From CAWJMD01 sp963700925 (lineage in GTDB: Bacteria; Actinomycetota; Actinomycetes; Actinomycetales; CAWJMD01): a stretch of DNA of 64,000 bases. The stretch covers positions 1,364,001 to 1,428,000 of the forward strand of contig OY969553.1 of assembly GCA_963700925.1 (NCBI GenBank), given 5' to 3'. The position numbers were made by a program, and so were the translations under genes. The notes beneath the pieces were generated by a model, which searched no databases, was not told where the DNA came from, and saw nothing but the letters and a program-made list of their open reading frames with translations. How positions within the stretch are numbered: position 1 is the stretch's first letter; each line of letters opens with the position of its first letter. Shown in pieces: positions 40,235 through 50,700 of this stretch.

Positions 40235-41113
40235 TCAGCGGGTGTCGAGAGAGACCCGGACGGTCTGGCCGGGCACAGCCTGGGCGGCGAGATCCAGGTC
40301 GGCGTCCCTGACCACCGCGGCGACGGGGTAGCCGCCGGTCACCGGGTGGTCGGCGAGGAAGAGCACCGGCTCACCCCCGGATGGAACCTGGATCGCGCCG
40401 CGCACCACGCCCTCGCTCAACAGCTCCTGGCCGGTCCGGGACGGGTGACGCTGCAGGGGTTGGCCTTCCAGCCGCACGCCGACGCGGTCGCTGCGGCTCG
40501 ACACCGTCCACAGCGTCGAGGCCAGCTGACTCGGGTCGGCGAGCCAGTCAGCCCTCGGGCCCAGAAGGGCTCGGACGGTGATGGTTTCGGCGTCGAGCGA
40601 CCTGACGGGCGCCTCGTCGACGTTGGGGAACCGTGCGGGAGGCGGCCCGACCTTGAGCATGTCGCCGACCTGGAGTGGCTCGGGTCCGAGACCGGCCAGG
40701 ATGTCGGTGGCCCGTGATCCCAGCACGGCGGGGACGTCGACGCCCCCACGCACCGACAGGTAGGTGCGCAGTCCCACGCGCGGAACGCCCAGCCGCAGCG
40801 TCTGCCCGTCCCGGAGAACGAACGGGCGGTAGTGCGCCACCTCGGTGGCGTCGACGGTCGCGGGCGCCGGCGCGCCGGTGAGTGCGAGCATCACGTCTCC
40901 GTGGGCCCGGACGGCCAGTCCGCCGAACGTGACCTCGACGGCGGCGGCCATGTAGTCCTGGGCCAGCAGCCGCGCCCCCAGCTGGAAGGAGCCCCGGTCG
41001 GCGGCTCCCGACGGGCCGACTCCCATCGACGCCAACCCGGGCCGGCCGAGGTCCTGGATGAGAGCCAGCAACCCGGTCGCCAGCACCTCCAGCGTCGACG
41101 CGCGCGCGGTCAT
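40235..41113 (-). CDS. pxpC: 5-oxoprolinase subunit C
   Basis: A 292-aa biotin-dependent-carboxyltransferase-like protein (KipA/YbgK/PxpC family): LIQDLGRPGLASMGVGPSGA at the N terminus, RSDRVGVRLEGQPL and GEPVLFLADHPVTGGYPVAA. With PxpA and PxpB it forms the bacterial ATP-dependent 5-oxoprolinase that opens pyroglutamate to glutamate. Last gene of a four-gene operon; its ATG overlaps the pxpB stop. Confidence 0.93.
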   Translation of the reverse strand: MTARASTLEVLATGLLALIQDLGRPGLASMGVGPSGAADRGSFQLGARLLAQDYMAAAVEVTFGGLAVRAHGDVMLALTGAPAPATVDATEVAHYRPFVLRDGQTLRLGVPRVGLRTYLSVRGGVDVPAVLGSRATDILAGLGPEPLQVGDMLKVGPPPARFPNVDEAPVRSLDAETITVRALLGPRADWLADPSQLASTLWTVSSRSDRVGVRLEGQPLQRHPSRTGQELLSEGVVRGAIQVPSGGEPVLFLADHPVTGGYPVAAVVRDADLDLAAQAVPGQTVRVSLDTR

Positions 41114-41823
41114 CGTCCACTCGCGTCATCGGCGTCGGCATCGGCATCGGCGCCGGCGCCGGCGTCAGCATCGACGAAGTGCACCGTAGACCCCGGCTGG
41201 ATCAGCGCGGGCGGAACCCGGTCGACGTCCCAGAGGGGCGCCTCGGTGTGCCCGAGCAGCTGCCAACCGCCCGGCGAGGACCGGGGGTAGACCGCGCTGA
41301 ACTCGCCTGCGAGAGCGACAGATCCAGCCTGCACCGACGTGCGGGGCTCGCTGCGTCGTGGAACCTGGAGCCGCGAGTCGCCACCGGCGAGGTAGGTGAA
41401 TCCCGGCGCGAAGCCGGCGAACGCTGCGCGCCACGGCGTGCCGGTGTGGGCGGCGACCACCTCCTCCCGGGCCAGGCCGGTCAGCTCGGCGACCTCGTCC
41501 AGGTCGGGGCCGTCGTAGTGCACGCGGATCTCGACGACGGCCTGCGAGCCCTCGGGAACGTCGGCCTGCGAGTCGGCTGGACGCCGCTCGGCCAGGTCGG
41601 GCAGCGCCCTGCGCAGCGGCCCGAGGTCCGCGCCGTCGCGCGCCACCACCAGCAGGGTGCGGGCACCGGGAACCACGTCGGCCACGTCGGCAAGGGCCTC
41701 GTCGCCGGTGTCGAGCGCCGCGCGCACCGCGCCGTGCAGGGCGAGCACGTCATCGAGCCCGTCGAGCTCGATCAGGAGCGCGTGCTCGCCGCAGGGCAGC
41801 ACGCGCCAGCTGCGTGCGCTCAC
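41110..41823 (-). CDS. pxpB: 5-oxoprolinase subunit B
   Basis: A 237-aa KipI/YbgJ/PxpB-family protein with CGEHALLIELDGLDDVLALH, the VHYDGPDLDEVAELTGL motif, AFAGFAPGFTYLAGGD and YPRSSPGGWQLLGHTEAPLW. It partners PxpC. The last 20 residues are an Ala/Asp repeat (GADADADADD) encoded by GGCATC/GGCGCC hexamers; this tail is not part of the family fold and overlaps the pxpC start. Coupled to both neighbours by ATGA overlaps. Confidence 0.93.
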   Translation of the reverse strand: MSARSWRVLPCGEHALLIELDGLDDVLALHGAVRAALDTGDEALADVADVVPGARTLLVVARDGADLGPLRRALPDLAERRPADSQADVPEGSQAVVEIRVHYDGPDLDEVAELTGLAREEVVAAHTGTPWRAAFAGFAPGFTYLAGGDSRLQVPRRSEPRTSVQAGSVALAGEFSAVYPRSSPGGWQLLGHTEAPLWDVDRVPPALIQPGSTVHFVDADAGAGADADADADDASGR

Positions 41824-42584
41824 TGAACGAAGGGCCCGATGTCGACGCCGGACGTGGTCAGGGCCTGCCGCACCGAGACGGCCATCTCCACTGCTCCGGG
41901 GCTGTCGCCGTGCACGCAGATCGAATCGGCACGGACGGCGACGTCGGAACCGTCGGACGCGCGCACCAGGCCGGACTGCACCATCCGCACCATGCGCTCC
42001 GCGACCTCACGCGCGTCATGCAGCAACGCACCTGGCTGCGACCGGGGGACGAGGGTGCCCTCGGGTGTGTAGCCGCGGTCGGCGAAGGCTTCGGTGACGG
42101 TGCGCAGGCCCGCTTCCTCCGCGAGCGCGAGCAGCACCGACCCGGGCAGTCCCATCACCGGCAGCGACGCGTCGTACAGCCGGACGGCCTCGACGACCGC
42201 CGCGGCCTGAGCCTCGTGGTGCACGATCGTGTTGTAGAGCGCCCCGTGCGGCTTGACGTAGCGCACGCGGGTGCCGGCGACGCGGGCGAAGCCGTCCAAG
42301 GCCCCGATCTGGTAGACGACGTCGTTGGTCAGAGAACCGGGCGCGACGTCGATGGCACGCCGGCCGAAGCCGGCGAGGTCGTGGTACCCGACCTGGGCGC
42401 CGATCACGACCCCGCGCTCGGCTGCCTGTTGGCAGACCCGGCGGAGGATGTCGGGGTCGCCGGCGTGGAACCCGCACGCCACGTTGGCGCTGGTGACGAC
42501 ACCGAGGAGCGCCTCGTCGTCGCCGAGGGTCCAGATGCCGTAGCCCTCCCCCAGGTCGCTGTTGAGGTCGATGGTCGGGCTCAT
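41820..42584 (-). CDS. pxpA: 5-oxoprolinase subunit A (LamB/YcsF family)
   Basis: A 254-aa protein that begins IDLNSDLGEGYGIW, the signature of the LamB/YcsF/PxpA family, and has NVACGFHAGDPDIL, GYHDLAGFGRRAID and RYVKPHGALYN. It is the third 5-oxoprolinase subunit. Start and stop each overlap a neighbour by ATGA. Confidence 0.95.
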   Translation of the reverse strand: MSPTIDLNSDLGEGYGIWTLGDDEALLGVVTSANVACGFHAGDPDILRRVCQQAAERGVVIGAQVGYHDLAGFGRRAIDVAPGSLTNDVVYQIGALDGFARVAGTRVRYVKPHGALYNTIVHHEAQAAAVVEAVRLYDASLPVMGLPGSVLLALAEEAGLRTVTEAFADRGYTPEGTLVPRSQPGALLHDAREVAERMVRMVQSGLVRASDGSDVAVRADSICVHGDSPGAVEMAVSVRQALTTSGVDIGPFVQ

Positions 42585-43900
42585 GTCGCGGGGTCGTCGT
42601 GCAGGTCGATCCGCGACGTCTCCGGAGCCGCCAGCACGCAGGCCGTCGTGATCGCCAGGACGATGAGCGCGTAGACCGAGACCGCGACAGACGAGTCGAA
42701 GCGGTCGAGCAGCGCGACCGAGATGATCGGGGCGAGCGCTCCGCCGACGATGCCGGCCAGCTGGTAGCCCATGGACGCGCCGGTGTAGCGAACCTTGGTC
42801 GGGAACATCTCTGCGATGAACGCGGCCTGCGGCCCGTACATGGCCGCGTGGAAGAACAGGGCGACGACTGCGGCGAGGACGATGAGCGGGAAGCTGCCGG
42901 TGTCGAGCAGGAGGAAGAAGACGAAGACCCAGACGGCGGCGCCCGCCGCGCCGAACAGGTAGACCGGGCGGCGTCCGAACCGGTCGGACAGCGTGCCGAA
43001 CCACGGGATGAGGAACACCTGGACGCCCGCGGCGATGAGGACCGCGTTGAGGGCGTAGCCGCGGGGGAGCTCGAGGTAGGTGACGACGTACGTGGTGATG
43101 AACAGGATGAACGTGTAGAAGGCAACGTCGACGCCGACCCGGGCACCGATGGCCAGCAGGACCTGCTTGGGGTAACGGCGCAGGACGTCGACAATGGGCG
43201 CCTTGGCCTTGACGTCCTTGGCCTCGACCTCCTTGAACAGCGGGCTCTCGGAGATCGTCATCCGGATCCACAGCCCGACGATGACCAGCAGGCCGCTGAG
43301 CAGGAAGGGCACGCGCCAGCCCCAGGAGAGGAACGCGTCGTCGGACGTGACGGCACCCATCAGGGACAGCACGCCGTTGGCCAGCAGCAGGCCGATGGGG
43401 ACCCCCACCTGCGGCCAGCTGGCGTTGAGACCGCGCTGCTTGGCGCCGCCGGACTCGAGCGTCATCAGGACCGCGCCGCCCCACTCGCCGCCGAGCCCGA
43501 GCCCCTGCAGGAACCGCAGGGCGACCAGCAGGATGGGCGCCCAGACCCCGATCACGGAATGCGTCGGCAGGAGGCCGATCGCGAACGTGGCGATGCCCAT
43601 CAGCAACAGGGTCACCACCAGGACGTTCTTGCGTCCGAGCTTGTCTCCGTAGTGCCCGAATACGACCCCGCCGAGCGGACGGGCGACGAAGCCCACCGCG
43701 TAGGTCGCGAAGGCGAGGAGCGTGCCGACCAGCGGGTCGGAGTCCGGGAAGAAGAGCTTGCCGAAGACCAAGGCCGCGGCTGTGCCGTAGATGAAGAAGT
43801 CGTACCACTCCAGGGAGGTCCCGATCAGGCTCGCCACGACGACACGGCGCACGGACGACTGGGGTGGGGTGGTGTCGGCGGTCGGGGTCTGCGTGGACAT
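42581..43900 (-). CDS. MHS-family (MFS) metabolite:proton symporter
   Basis: A 439-aa transporter of 12 helices. It has SLIGTSLEWYDFFIYGTAAA typical of the metabolite:H+ symporter family, GHYGDKLGRKNVLV (loop 2-3 motif), LRFLQGLGLGGEWGGAVLM and the second-half GTLSDRFGRRPVYL. GAGGAGG precedes the ATG. As first gene of the 5-oxoprolinase operon it probably imports the substrate (pyroglutamate or a related acid); the substrate is inferred from context only. Confidence 0.92.
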   Translation of the reverse strand: MSTQTPTADTTPPQSSVRRVVVASLIGTSLEWYDFFIYGTAAALVFGKLFFPDSDPLVGTLLAFATYAVGFVARPLGGVVFGHYGDKLGRKNVLVVTLLLMGIATFAIGLLPTHSVIGVWAPILLVALRFLQGLGLGGEWGGAVLMTLESGGAKQRGLNASWPQVGVPIGLLLANGVLSLMGAVTSDDAFLSWGWRVPFLLSGLLVIVGLWIRMTISESPLFKEVEAKDVKAKAPIVDVLRRYPKQVLLAIGARVGVDVAFYTFILFITTYVVTYLELPRGYALNAVLIAAGVQVFLIPWFGTLSDRFGRRPVYLFGAAGAAVWVFVFFLLLDTGSFPLIVLAAVVALFFHAAMYGPQAAFIAEMFPTKVRYTGASMGYQLAGIVGGALAPIISVALLDRFDSSVAVSVYALIVLAITTACVLAAPETSRIDLHDDPAT

Positions 43901-43951
43901 CGAGGCCCTCCTCGGGGGTTGCGCTGCGGTGCGCGTTCGGGAGACCGTACC

Positions 43952-43966
43952 GATTGTTCAACAATC
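43952..43966. promoter_or_regulatory. GntR/FCD-type operator palindrome
   Basis: GATTGTTCAACAATC is a perfect 7+1+7 palindrome in the divergent intergenic region between the transporter and the GntR gene. It fits the TTGT-n-ACAA core of FadR-subfamily operators. A TAGGGT -10-like box for the GntR gene lies at 44006-44011. The site could control both directions. Confidence 0.8.
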
Positions 43967-44017
43967 CGACAAGAGGCAATGTCAATGAAGAGGCGAAGCT
44001 GGGGATAGGGTGTGCCG

Positions 44018-44698
44018 GTGACGTCGGGCGAGCTGGCAGACGGGCTGGTCGAGCTACCGGCCCTGCCGCCCCGCGCCAGCACGGCGGAGCACGCGGCACA
44101 CATGCTCCGCCTGCAGATCGCCCAGGGCCGGCTCCTGCCCGGTACCAAGCTGCGTGAGGAGCACGTGTCGGCCGCCTTCGGCATCTCGCGCAACACCGTG
44201 CGGGAGGCCTTCCGGCTGCTCGCCCACGAGCGCCTCGTCGACCACACGCTGCATCGCGGGGTCTACGTCCGCATCGTCACCGCCGACGACATCAAGGCTC
44301 TGTACGCGACGCGCCGCCTGGTCGAGCCGCTCGGCATCGACGCCACGATCGGCGATGACGCCCGACGCACGGCGCTGCGCGAGCTGGTCGAGTCCGCGCA
44401 GGTCGCGGCCGAGCGCGACGACTGGGACGCGGTGGGCACCGCCGACATCGACTTCCACCGGCTGCTGATGTCCGCCTGCGACAGCGTCCACCTCTCGACG
44501 ATGTTCGAGCACCTCCTCGCCGAGCTGCGCCTGGCCTTCCTCCGCCTGCCGGACCGTCGCTCGCTCCACGAGCCTTACCTGCGGCGGAACCACCGGCTGG
44601 TCGAGCTGCTCGACGCGGGAGACCGCGCCGCCAGCCTCGCCGAGCTCGACGACTACCTCGTGGCGGCCGAGCGTCACCTGCTGGCGTCCGTGCGGTGA
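44018..44698 (+). CDS. GntR-family regulator with FCD domain
   Basis: A 226-aa FadR-subfamily regulator. Winged HTH at about 25-85 (LRLQIAQGRLLPGTKLREEH, SAAFGISRNTVREAFRLLAH). FCD ligand domain at 90-220 with the metal-type residues D and H in DIDFHRLLM and RRNHRLVELL. I prefer GTG 44018 since TAGGGT at 44006-44011 places the transcription start on it (leaderless); GTG 44012 would add two residues. Divergent from the 5-oxoprolinase operon, which it most likely represses until the inducer binds. Confidence 0.9.
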   Translation: MTSGELADGLVELPALPPRASTAEHAAHMLRLQIAQGRLLPGTKLREEHVSAAFGISRNTVREAFRLLAHERLVDHTLHRGVYVRIVTADDIKALYATRRLVEPLGIDATIGDDARRTALRELVESAQVAAERDDWDAVGTADIDFHRLLMSACDSVHLSTMFEHLLAELRLAFLRLPDRRSLHEPYLRRNHRLVELLDAGDRAASLAELDDYLVAAERHLLASVR

Positions 44699-44744
44699 TG
44701 TGTCAGACCGTCCACCCGCCTGGACGGGTTGACGGTCTGACACA
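44699..44744. terminator. Bidirectional terminator
   Basis: TGTGTCAGACCGTC at 44699-44712 and GACGGTCTGACACA at 44731-44744 are perfect 14-bp inverted arms, with a further CCCG/CGGG pair inside. It lies exactly between the convergent GntR and LamG-1 genes. Confidence 0.92.
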
Positions 44745-44752
44745 ACGGGGGT

Positions 44753-47700
44753 TCAGCGGGCGTTGTAGTGAGCGGTGACCGTGGCACCGGAGAGCACCGA
44801 CGTGTAGATCGCGACGTCGTCCATGGAGCCGGCGTAGTAGTTGACGCCCGTCGCGATCCGCCCGAAGTTGATCACCGAGCTGGCAGTGAGGGCCGAGGTG
44901 TTGATGCCGGTCCCCGTCACAGCCGCCCCTCCGTCGACGTACAGGGCAAAGCCCGCCGTCGACCTGGTTCGGGTGAACACGACGTGGTGCCAGTTGCCGT
45001 CGTCATAGCCGCCGGCCAGCGACGAGATCGTCGTGTCGATCTCACCGAGGCCGTTGCCGACCCCCGCCATCACGTGGCCGTCCGCGCTCAGGGAGACACC
45101 GAAGTCGTTGTTCCCACCGGAGACGTTGGCGTCGACGAGGCCGGCGTACTGCGCCCAGTGACCAGCCGCGCCGAGGCCCTGGGTCGACTTGAACCAGAAC
45201 TCGATCGAGAAGTCGTCGGACACCGTCCGGTTGACGCTCACGTGATCGTCGACACCGTCGAACACGACGGCGCTGTTGGCCTCACCCAGCGCCCCGAGCG
45301 CGCCCAAAGTCGTTCCGGCGTGGTAGATACCGGTGGTGGCTCCCTCGGAGTCGGCCATTCGAGGGACGACCCTGACGTTGTCCAGGTGCATGCCTGTCGA
45401 GTCGGTGATCGTGGTGCTGGTGGCGCCGTAGCCCATGCTCACACCGCCACGTCCTGCCGCCACGATCGGGCTGGCGTCGACGACCGACACGACAGGCGCG
45501 TCGTTGACGAGCAGCCTGATGTTCGACCCGCTCATGTCCAGCATGAGCTTGTAGGTCGTGCCGGCCACGAGGGTCTGGCTGGACTCGCCGAGCCACTGCC
45601 AGCTGCCGTTGCTCACGCGGTAGAGGAACCACTTGGCGGCCGTCTGCTCGTACCGCGCGAAGTAGTACGTGCCCTCGGCGCTCGACGTGTCCACCCGTCC
45701 CAGGATGGCGATGGCGTCACCGGCGACGACCGATGCGACGTACACGTTGGCCTCCACCGTGTAGTGGGGGCTCGTCGGCACGCCGGAGGCGTAGTAGCGG
45801 CTCGTCCACGTGGACGTGCCGGCCTTGCGGATGCGCCCGGCGGCGGTGAGGACGGTGGTGGTGTCGTTCGTGCCGTAGGCGGTCCAGGAGGCGCCGATCT
45901 CGCCTGTGCGAGTGCTGATCTGCGCACCCGGTGATCCTGTTCCGAAGGTGTCGGACGTGGTGGTCGCCTCGTTCAGGCGGTAGTAGTTCATCAGGCCAGG
46001 GGTGCTCGAGACAGCGTCGTAGTAGCTGGTTGACGACGCGACCGTGATGGCGACCGTGTCGGTGTCGGTCAGCGTGCCGCCCGAGCCCGTGTTGCCCTGG
46101 TCGCTGGTCACGATCTGCAGGCTGGCCGCGCCGCTGAAGCTGGTGGTCGGGTTGAAGCTCACCCCGTTCAGGGCAGCATTGACCTCGGCCACTGTCCCGT
46201 CGAAAGTCATTGTGGTGTCTGCGGTTCCGTCGCCGACCGTGAACGAGAGGCCGGTCAGGGTCGACAGGGTGGTCGCGCCGTTGCTGCTGACCAGCTGGAC
46301 CCGCATGTCCGCGGACGCAGCATCCAGATCGGTGATCGACATCAGGTTGCCGTTGCCGGACGAGAACACCTCTGGAGTGTTCGTGGCGGTCGACTGGCCG
46401 GCCGGCACCGAGTTGACCGGGGCGTCGTTGACCGCAGCGACCGAGACCGTCTTGGCGGCCGTGTTGCTGCTGGTGCCGCCGTCGTTGACCACGAAGTTGA
46501 TCGTGCGGTTGCCGGCGTTCGGCGTGTGGCTGGTGTTGTTGTAGGTGACCGAGCGCAGTGCGGTCTGCCAGTTGGCCTTGGTGGCGCTGCCCGACAGCGT
46601 CATCGTCGGCGCACTCCACGAACCGGTGATGCCCAGCTGGTTGGTGAACGCGAGCACGTCCTGGCCGGCGGTGTAGCCGGCGCCGACCGTCACCGTGCCC
46701 GACGCCATGTTGGTGCTGTCGGTGTCGGTCAGCGTGATACCCGTGTCGACGGCGACGGGCACGTTCTCCGTGTGTGCCGTGGTGCCACCGCTGGCAGCCA
46801 GGACCGGCGCGACCGGGAAGACGAGCGAGACGTTGTCGAAGGTCGCGGCGGCGATGCAGCCGTCGTTGTTCGACGTGCTCCCCAGGCCGACGTAGATCGT
46901 CGAGGCCATCGCAATGGTCTGGGGGCTTCCCAGGGCGGCCCAGGCCGTGCCGTTCGCTGAGCGGAACATGGTGAACGAGTTGCCGGTTCGCGTGATGCGC
47001 ACCCACTCGGGCACGGTGGCGGAGGACGCGTTGATGACCGTGGACGCTCCGGCCGTGGCGCGATACCGCTGGTCCGCGTTGTTGTTCGCGGGCTCCCTCT
47101 GGTCGGCCATCGCGTACATGCTGTTCGCGGCCAGGGTGTTGCGCATCATCACGCCGGCCCAGCCGCGGTTGGTTCCGCAGTCGAGGTTGCCGGCCGAGAG
47201 GACCTGGGCGGTGAGCGTCGCGTCGCCGGTCAAAGACGTGTAAAGGTAGTGGAACTCGTCTGTCGTGGTGGTGTCGGCGACGCTGATGGTGGCGCCATTG
47301 CCGTTGACCGTGTACGTGCCGGATGCGTGGCTCGACGAGCCGCCGGTCGTTCCGATGTCTGCAACGGCACTGAAGATGCCCAGGTCGTTCGTCACGGAGA
47401 TGGCGACCGTGTCGGTGTCGGTCAGGGTGCCACCCGAGCCCGTGTTGCCCTGGTCGCTGGTGACGATCTGCAAGCCGGCCGCGCCGACGAAGTTGGTCGC
47501 CGGGTTGAAGCTGAGCCCGCTCAGAGCGGCGTTGACCTCGGCGACCGTTCCGTCGAACGTCATCGTGGCGTCGGTGGTGCCGTCGCCGACCGTGAACGAG
47601 AGGCCGGTCAGGGTCGACAGGGTGGTCGCGCCGTTGGTGCTGACCAGCTGGACCCGCATGTCGCCGGACGTCGCGTCGTCGGTGATCGAGATCAGGTTGC

Positions 47701-50700
47701 CGTTGCCGCTGGAGAACACCTTGGCGGTGTTCATCTCGGCCGTCTGCGCAGCCGGCGTGACGTTGAGCGGCGCATCGTTGACAGCGCTGACAGCCACCTG
47801 ACGAGTCGCTGTGTTGCCTGCTCCGAGGGCGTCGCTGGCCACGAAGTTCACGTTGCGGCTGTTGCTCGTCAGGTTGTTCGCGGTGTTGCTGTAGGTGATC
47901 GTGCGCATCGCTGTCTGGTAGTTGGCGGGGGTGGTTGTGCCGGTCAGGGTGAGCACTCCGGTGCCCGCGTTCCAGCTGTGGGTGATGCCCAGCTGGTTGG
48001 TGAAGCTCAGGGTGTCCTGACCGGTGACGTAGTTGGTCGTGATCGAGACGGTGGCGCCGGTGATGTTGCTGTCGGAGTCGGCGACCGTGATCCCGGCGTC
48101 CAGGGCGACAGCCGAGCCGTTCTCGGTGAAGGCCAGGTTCGCGACGGTTGTGGTGACCACTGGTCGCGTCGGAACGACGGTGATGGTGACCGTGTCGGTG
48201 TCGGTCAGCGTGCCGCCGGTGCCGGTGTTGCCGCGGTCGCTGGTGACGATCTGCAGGCTGGCCGCACCGGTGAAGCTGGTGGTCGGGTTGAAGCTCAGCC
48301 CGTTCAGGGCGGCGTTCAACTCGGCCACCGTCCCGTCGAAAGTCATGGTGGCGTCTGCGGTTCCGTCGCCGACCGTGAACGAGAGCCCGGACAGCGTCGC
48401 CAGGGTGGTCGCGCCGTTGCTGCTGACCAGCTGGACCCGCATGTCCGCGGACCCAGCATCCACGTCGGTGATCGAGATCAGGTTGCCGTTGCCGGTCGAG
48501 AACACCTCTGGGGTGTTCGTTGTCGTCGTCTGGCCGGCCGGCACCGAGTTGACCGGGGCGTCGTTGACCGCTGTGATGTTGAACGTGAACGCGTTGGCCG
48601 AGGCGTCGAGGTCGACGCCACTGTTCGCGGTGCCGCCGTCGTCCTGAACCTTGAAGTTGAACGAGGCGGACGCGACTCCGTTCGTGTCGAGCGCCGGCGT
48701 GTACACGAGCAACCCGGACGTGATGCTCGCCGCGGGGACGACCTGGCCGGCGGTGACGTTGACCCCGTTCAGCTTCAGCAGCCCGGCGGCAGGCAGTGTG
48801 GTCGTGGTCACCGCAAGCAGGGTGTGGGCCCCGTTGTCGGTGGCGTCGACCATGCCGAAGTCCGCCGTCGCGAAGGTGTAGGACGCGTCCTCGTTGAAGG
48901 TCACGGTGTTGTTGGCACCGGCAGGCGCGTCGTTGACGGCCGTGATGGTGACGTTGCGGCCGGCGGCGTTGCTGGTGTTGGTGCCGTCGCTCACCGCGAA
49001 GGTCACCGTGCGCGTCGATGTGGTCGGATAGTTGCTGTTGTTCGTGTAGGTGATGGAGCGCAAGGCCGTCCGGTACTGAGCCAGGGTCGCCGTCCCCGAC
49101 AGTGCCATCACGCCCGTGCCCGGGGTCCAGGTGCCGGTGATGCCGCTCTGGGTGGTGAAGGCCAGGGTGTCCTGGCCGTTCAGGTAGTTGGTCGTCATGG
49201 TGATGGTGGCTGCGGTGAGGTTGGCGCTGTCGGCGTCCGCGACGGTCAGGGTGGCGTCGACTGCAGTGGTGCCGTTCTCGACGTAGGCGAGGTCGCCGAC
49301 GGTCGCGATGACCAACGGCTGCGGGACGATCGCCGTGCCGAGCTGGTAGTGGTTGGTGACCGTGGTCGGGCTCAGCACTGCGCCGTAGAGGGAGACCTCG
49401 TCGAGGTACCCGGCGTAGACGTGGGTTCCGTCCCCCGCCTGGACACCGAAGGTGAGACCGGACCCAGCGTCCCGGACCCCCGGCGGCCCGGTTCCCGAGG
49501 CGGTGGACGTCCCGTCGACGTACAGCACCATCGCACCGGTCGCGGAGTTGCGCGTGAACACGACCTGGTGCCACGCGCCGTCGTTGAAACCACCTGTCGC
49601 AGAGACGATCGAGAAGTCTGTAGCAGCGCCGATGCCGGCCACGAGCCGCCCGTCCGAGCGCAGGGAGATCCCCCAGTCATTGGCCTGACCGGCGGCGTTG
49701 GAGTCGACCAGGGCGGCACCCCCGTGCCACTGGGAACCGGTCCCGATGCCCTGGGTGGAACTGAACCAGAACTCGACAGAGAGGTCGGTCAGCACCCGAG
49801 GCGGTGTGATCACGCGGTCGTTGACCCCGTCGAGCGCCACGGCGGTGTCGACATCGCCGCTCACAGCACCCGCGGCCGCCAGCGTCGGGTCCCCTGCGTA
49901 GGTGCCATGGGAGGTGCCCTTGCTGTCCACAACCGGCCCACTGCTGTCGGCCTCGCCGAGGCGCCAGTGGCTCAGGGCGCCGGTGGTGGTGTCGACGGCG
50001 CCGGCGTAGTCGACGATGGAAACGGTTGCGCTGGTGGCGGTGTGGGTGTTGCCGACCCGGTCCGTGACCAGGTACCGGTACTGGTAGCAGGTGCCGTTCG
50101 TGACTGCGGTATCGGTGTGCACCGAGGTCGGGTTGGCAGGGCCGAGGTTGGCGTAGCCCGACCAGGCCACGCAGGCACCGCCGCCACCAGGAGGCAGCGG
50201 GGCGGACTGGCGCTGGAGCTGGCTGGTGGCGATGCCCGACCCGCCGTCAGTGCCGGTGGTGAAGGTGACCGGCACCGACAAGGCGGGCTGGAAGCCGGCG
50301 GGTGACGAGACGGTGCCCGCGCTCGGCGCGGTGGAGTCGTTGACGAACGATACGGTCACCGGGGCGGTGTTCCCGGCCACGTCGCCGCCGGTCACCACTA
50401 CGGTCGGAGAGCTGGCGGCCCCCGCCGTCCAGCTGAAGACGTTCGACACGTACGGCCCACCAGCCGGTGTCGACACCGTCGACGGGGTGTGGGTCCAGTT
50501 CGTCGGGGTGTTGCCCAGCGCCCCGGTCTGTGACGAGGCCGGCCCAGATCCGGCGTCGCTGACCACATTCGTCAGCGTCAGCGACCCGGCAGCCAGACCG
50601 CCGTAATACACCGTGGTCCCGGTCATCACGGCCGTCCCGGACAACACCGAGGCCGTGACCGTGTTCGTCGGGGCGGTCGCGTCGGCCGGCAACACGGTGA

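Noticed and set aside
47249..50305. 1018-aa antisense open frame over LamG gene 1 (and similar ones over genes 2 and 3)
   Set aside because: Antisense frames of repeat-rich high-GC genes. The same shadow appears opposite each paralogue, and the translations are low complexity without a start context.
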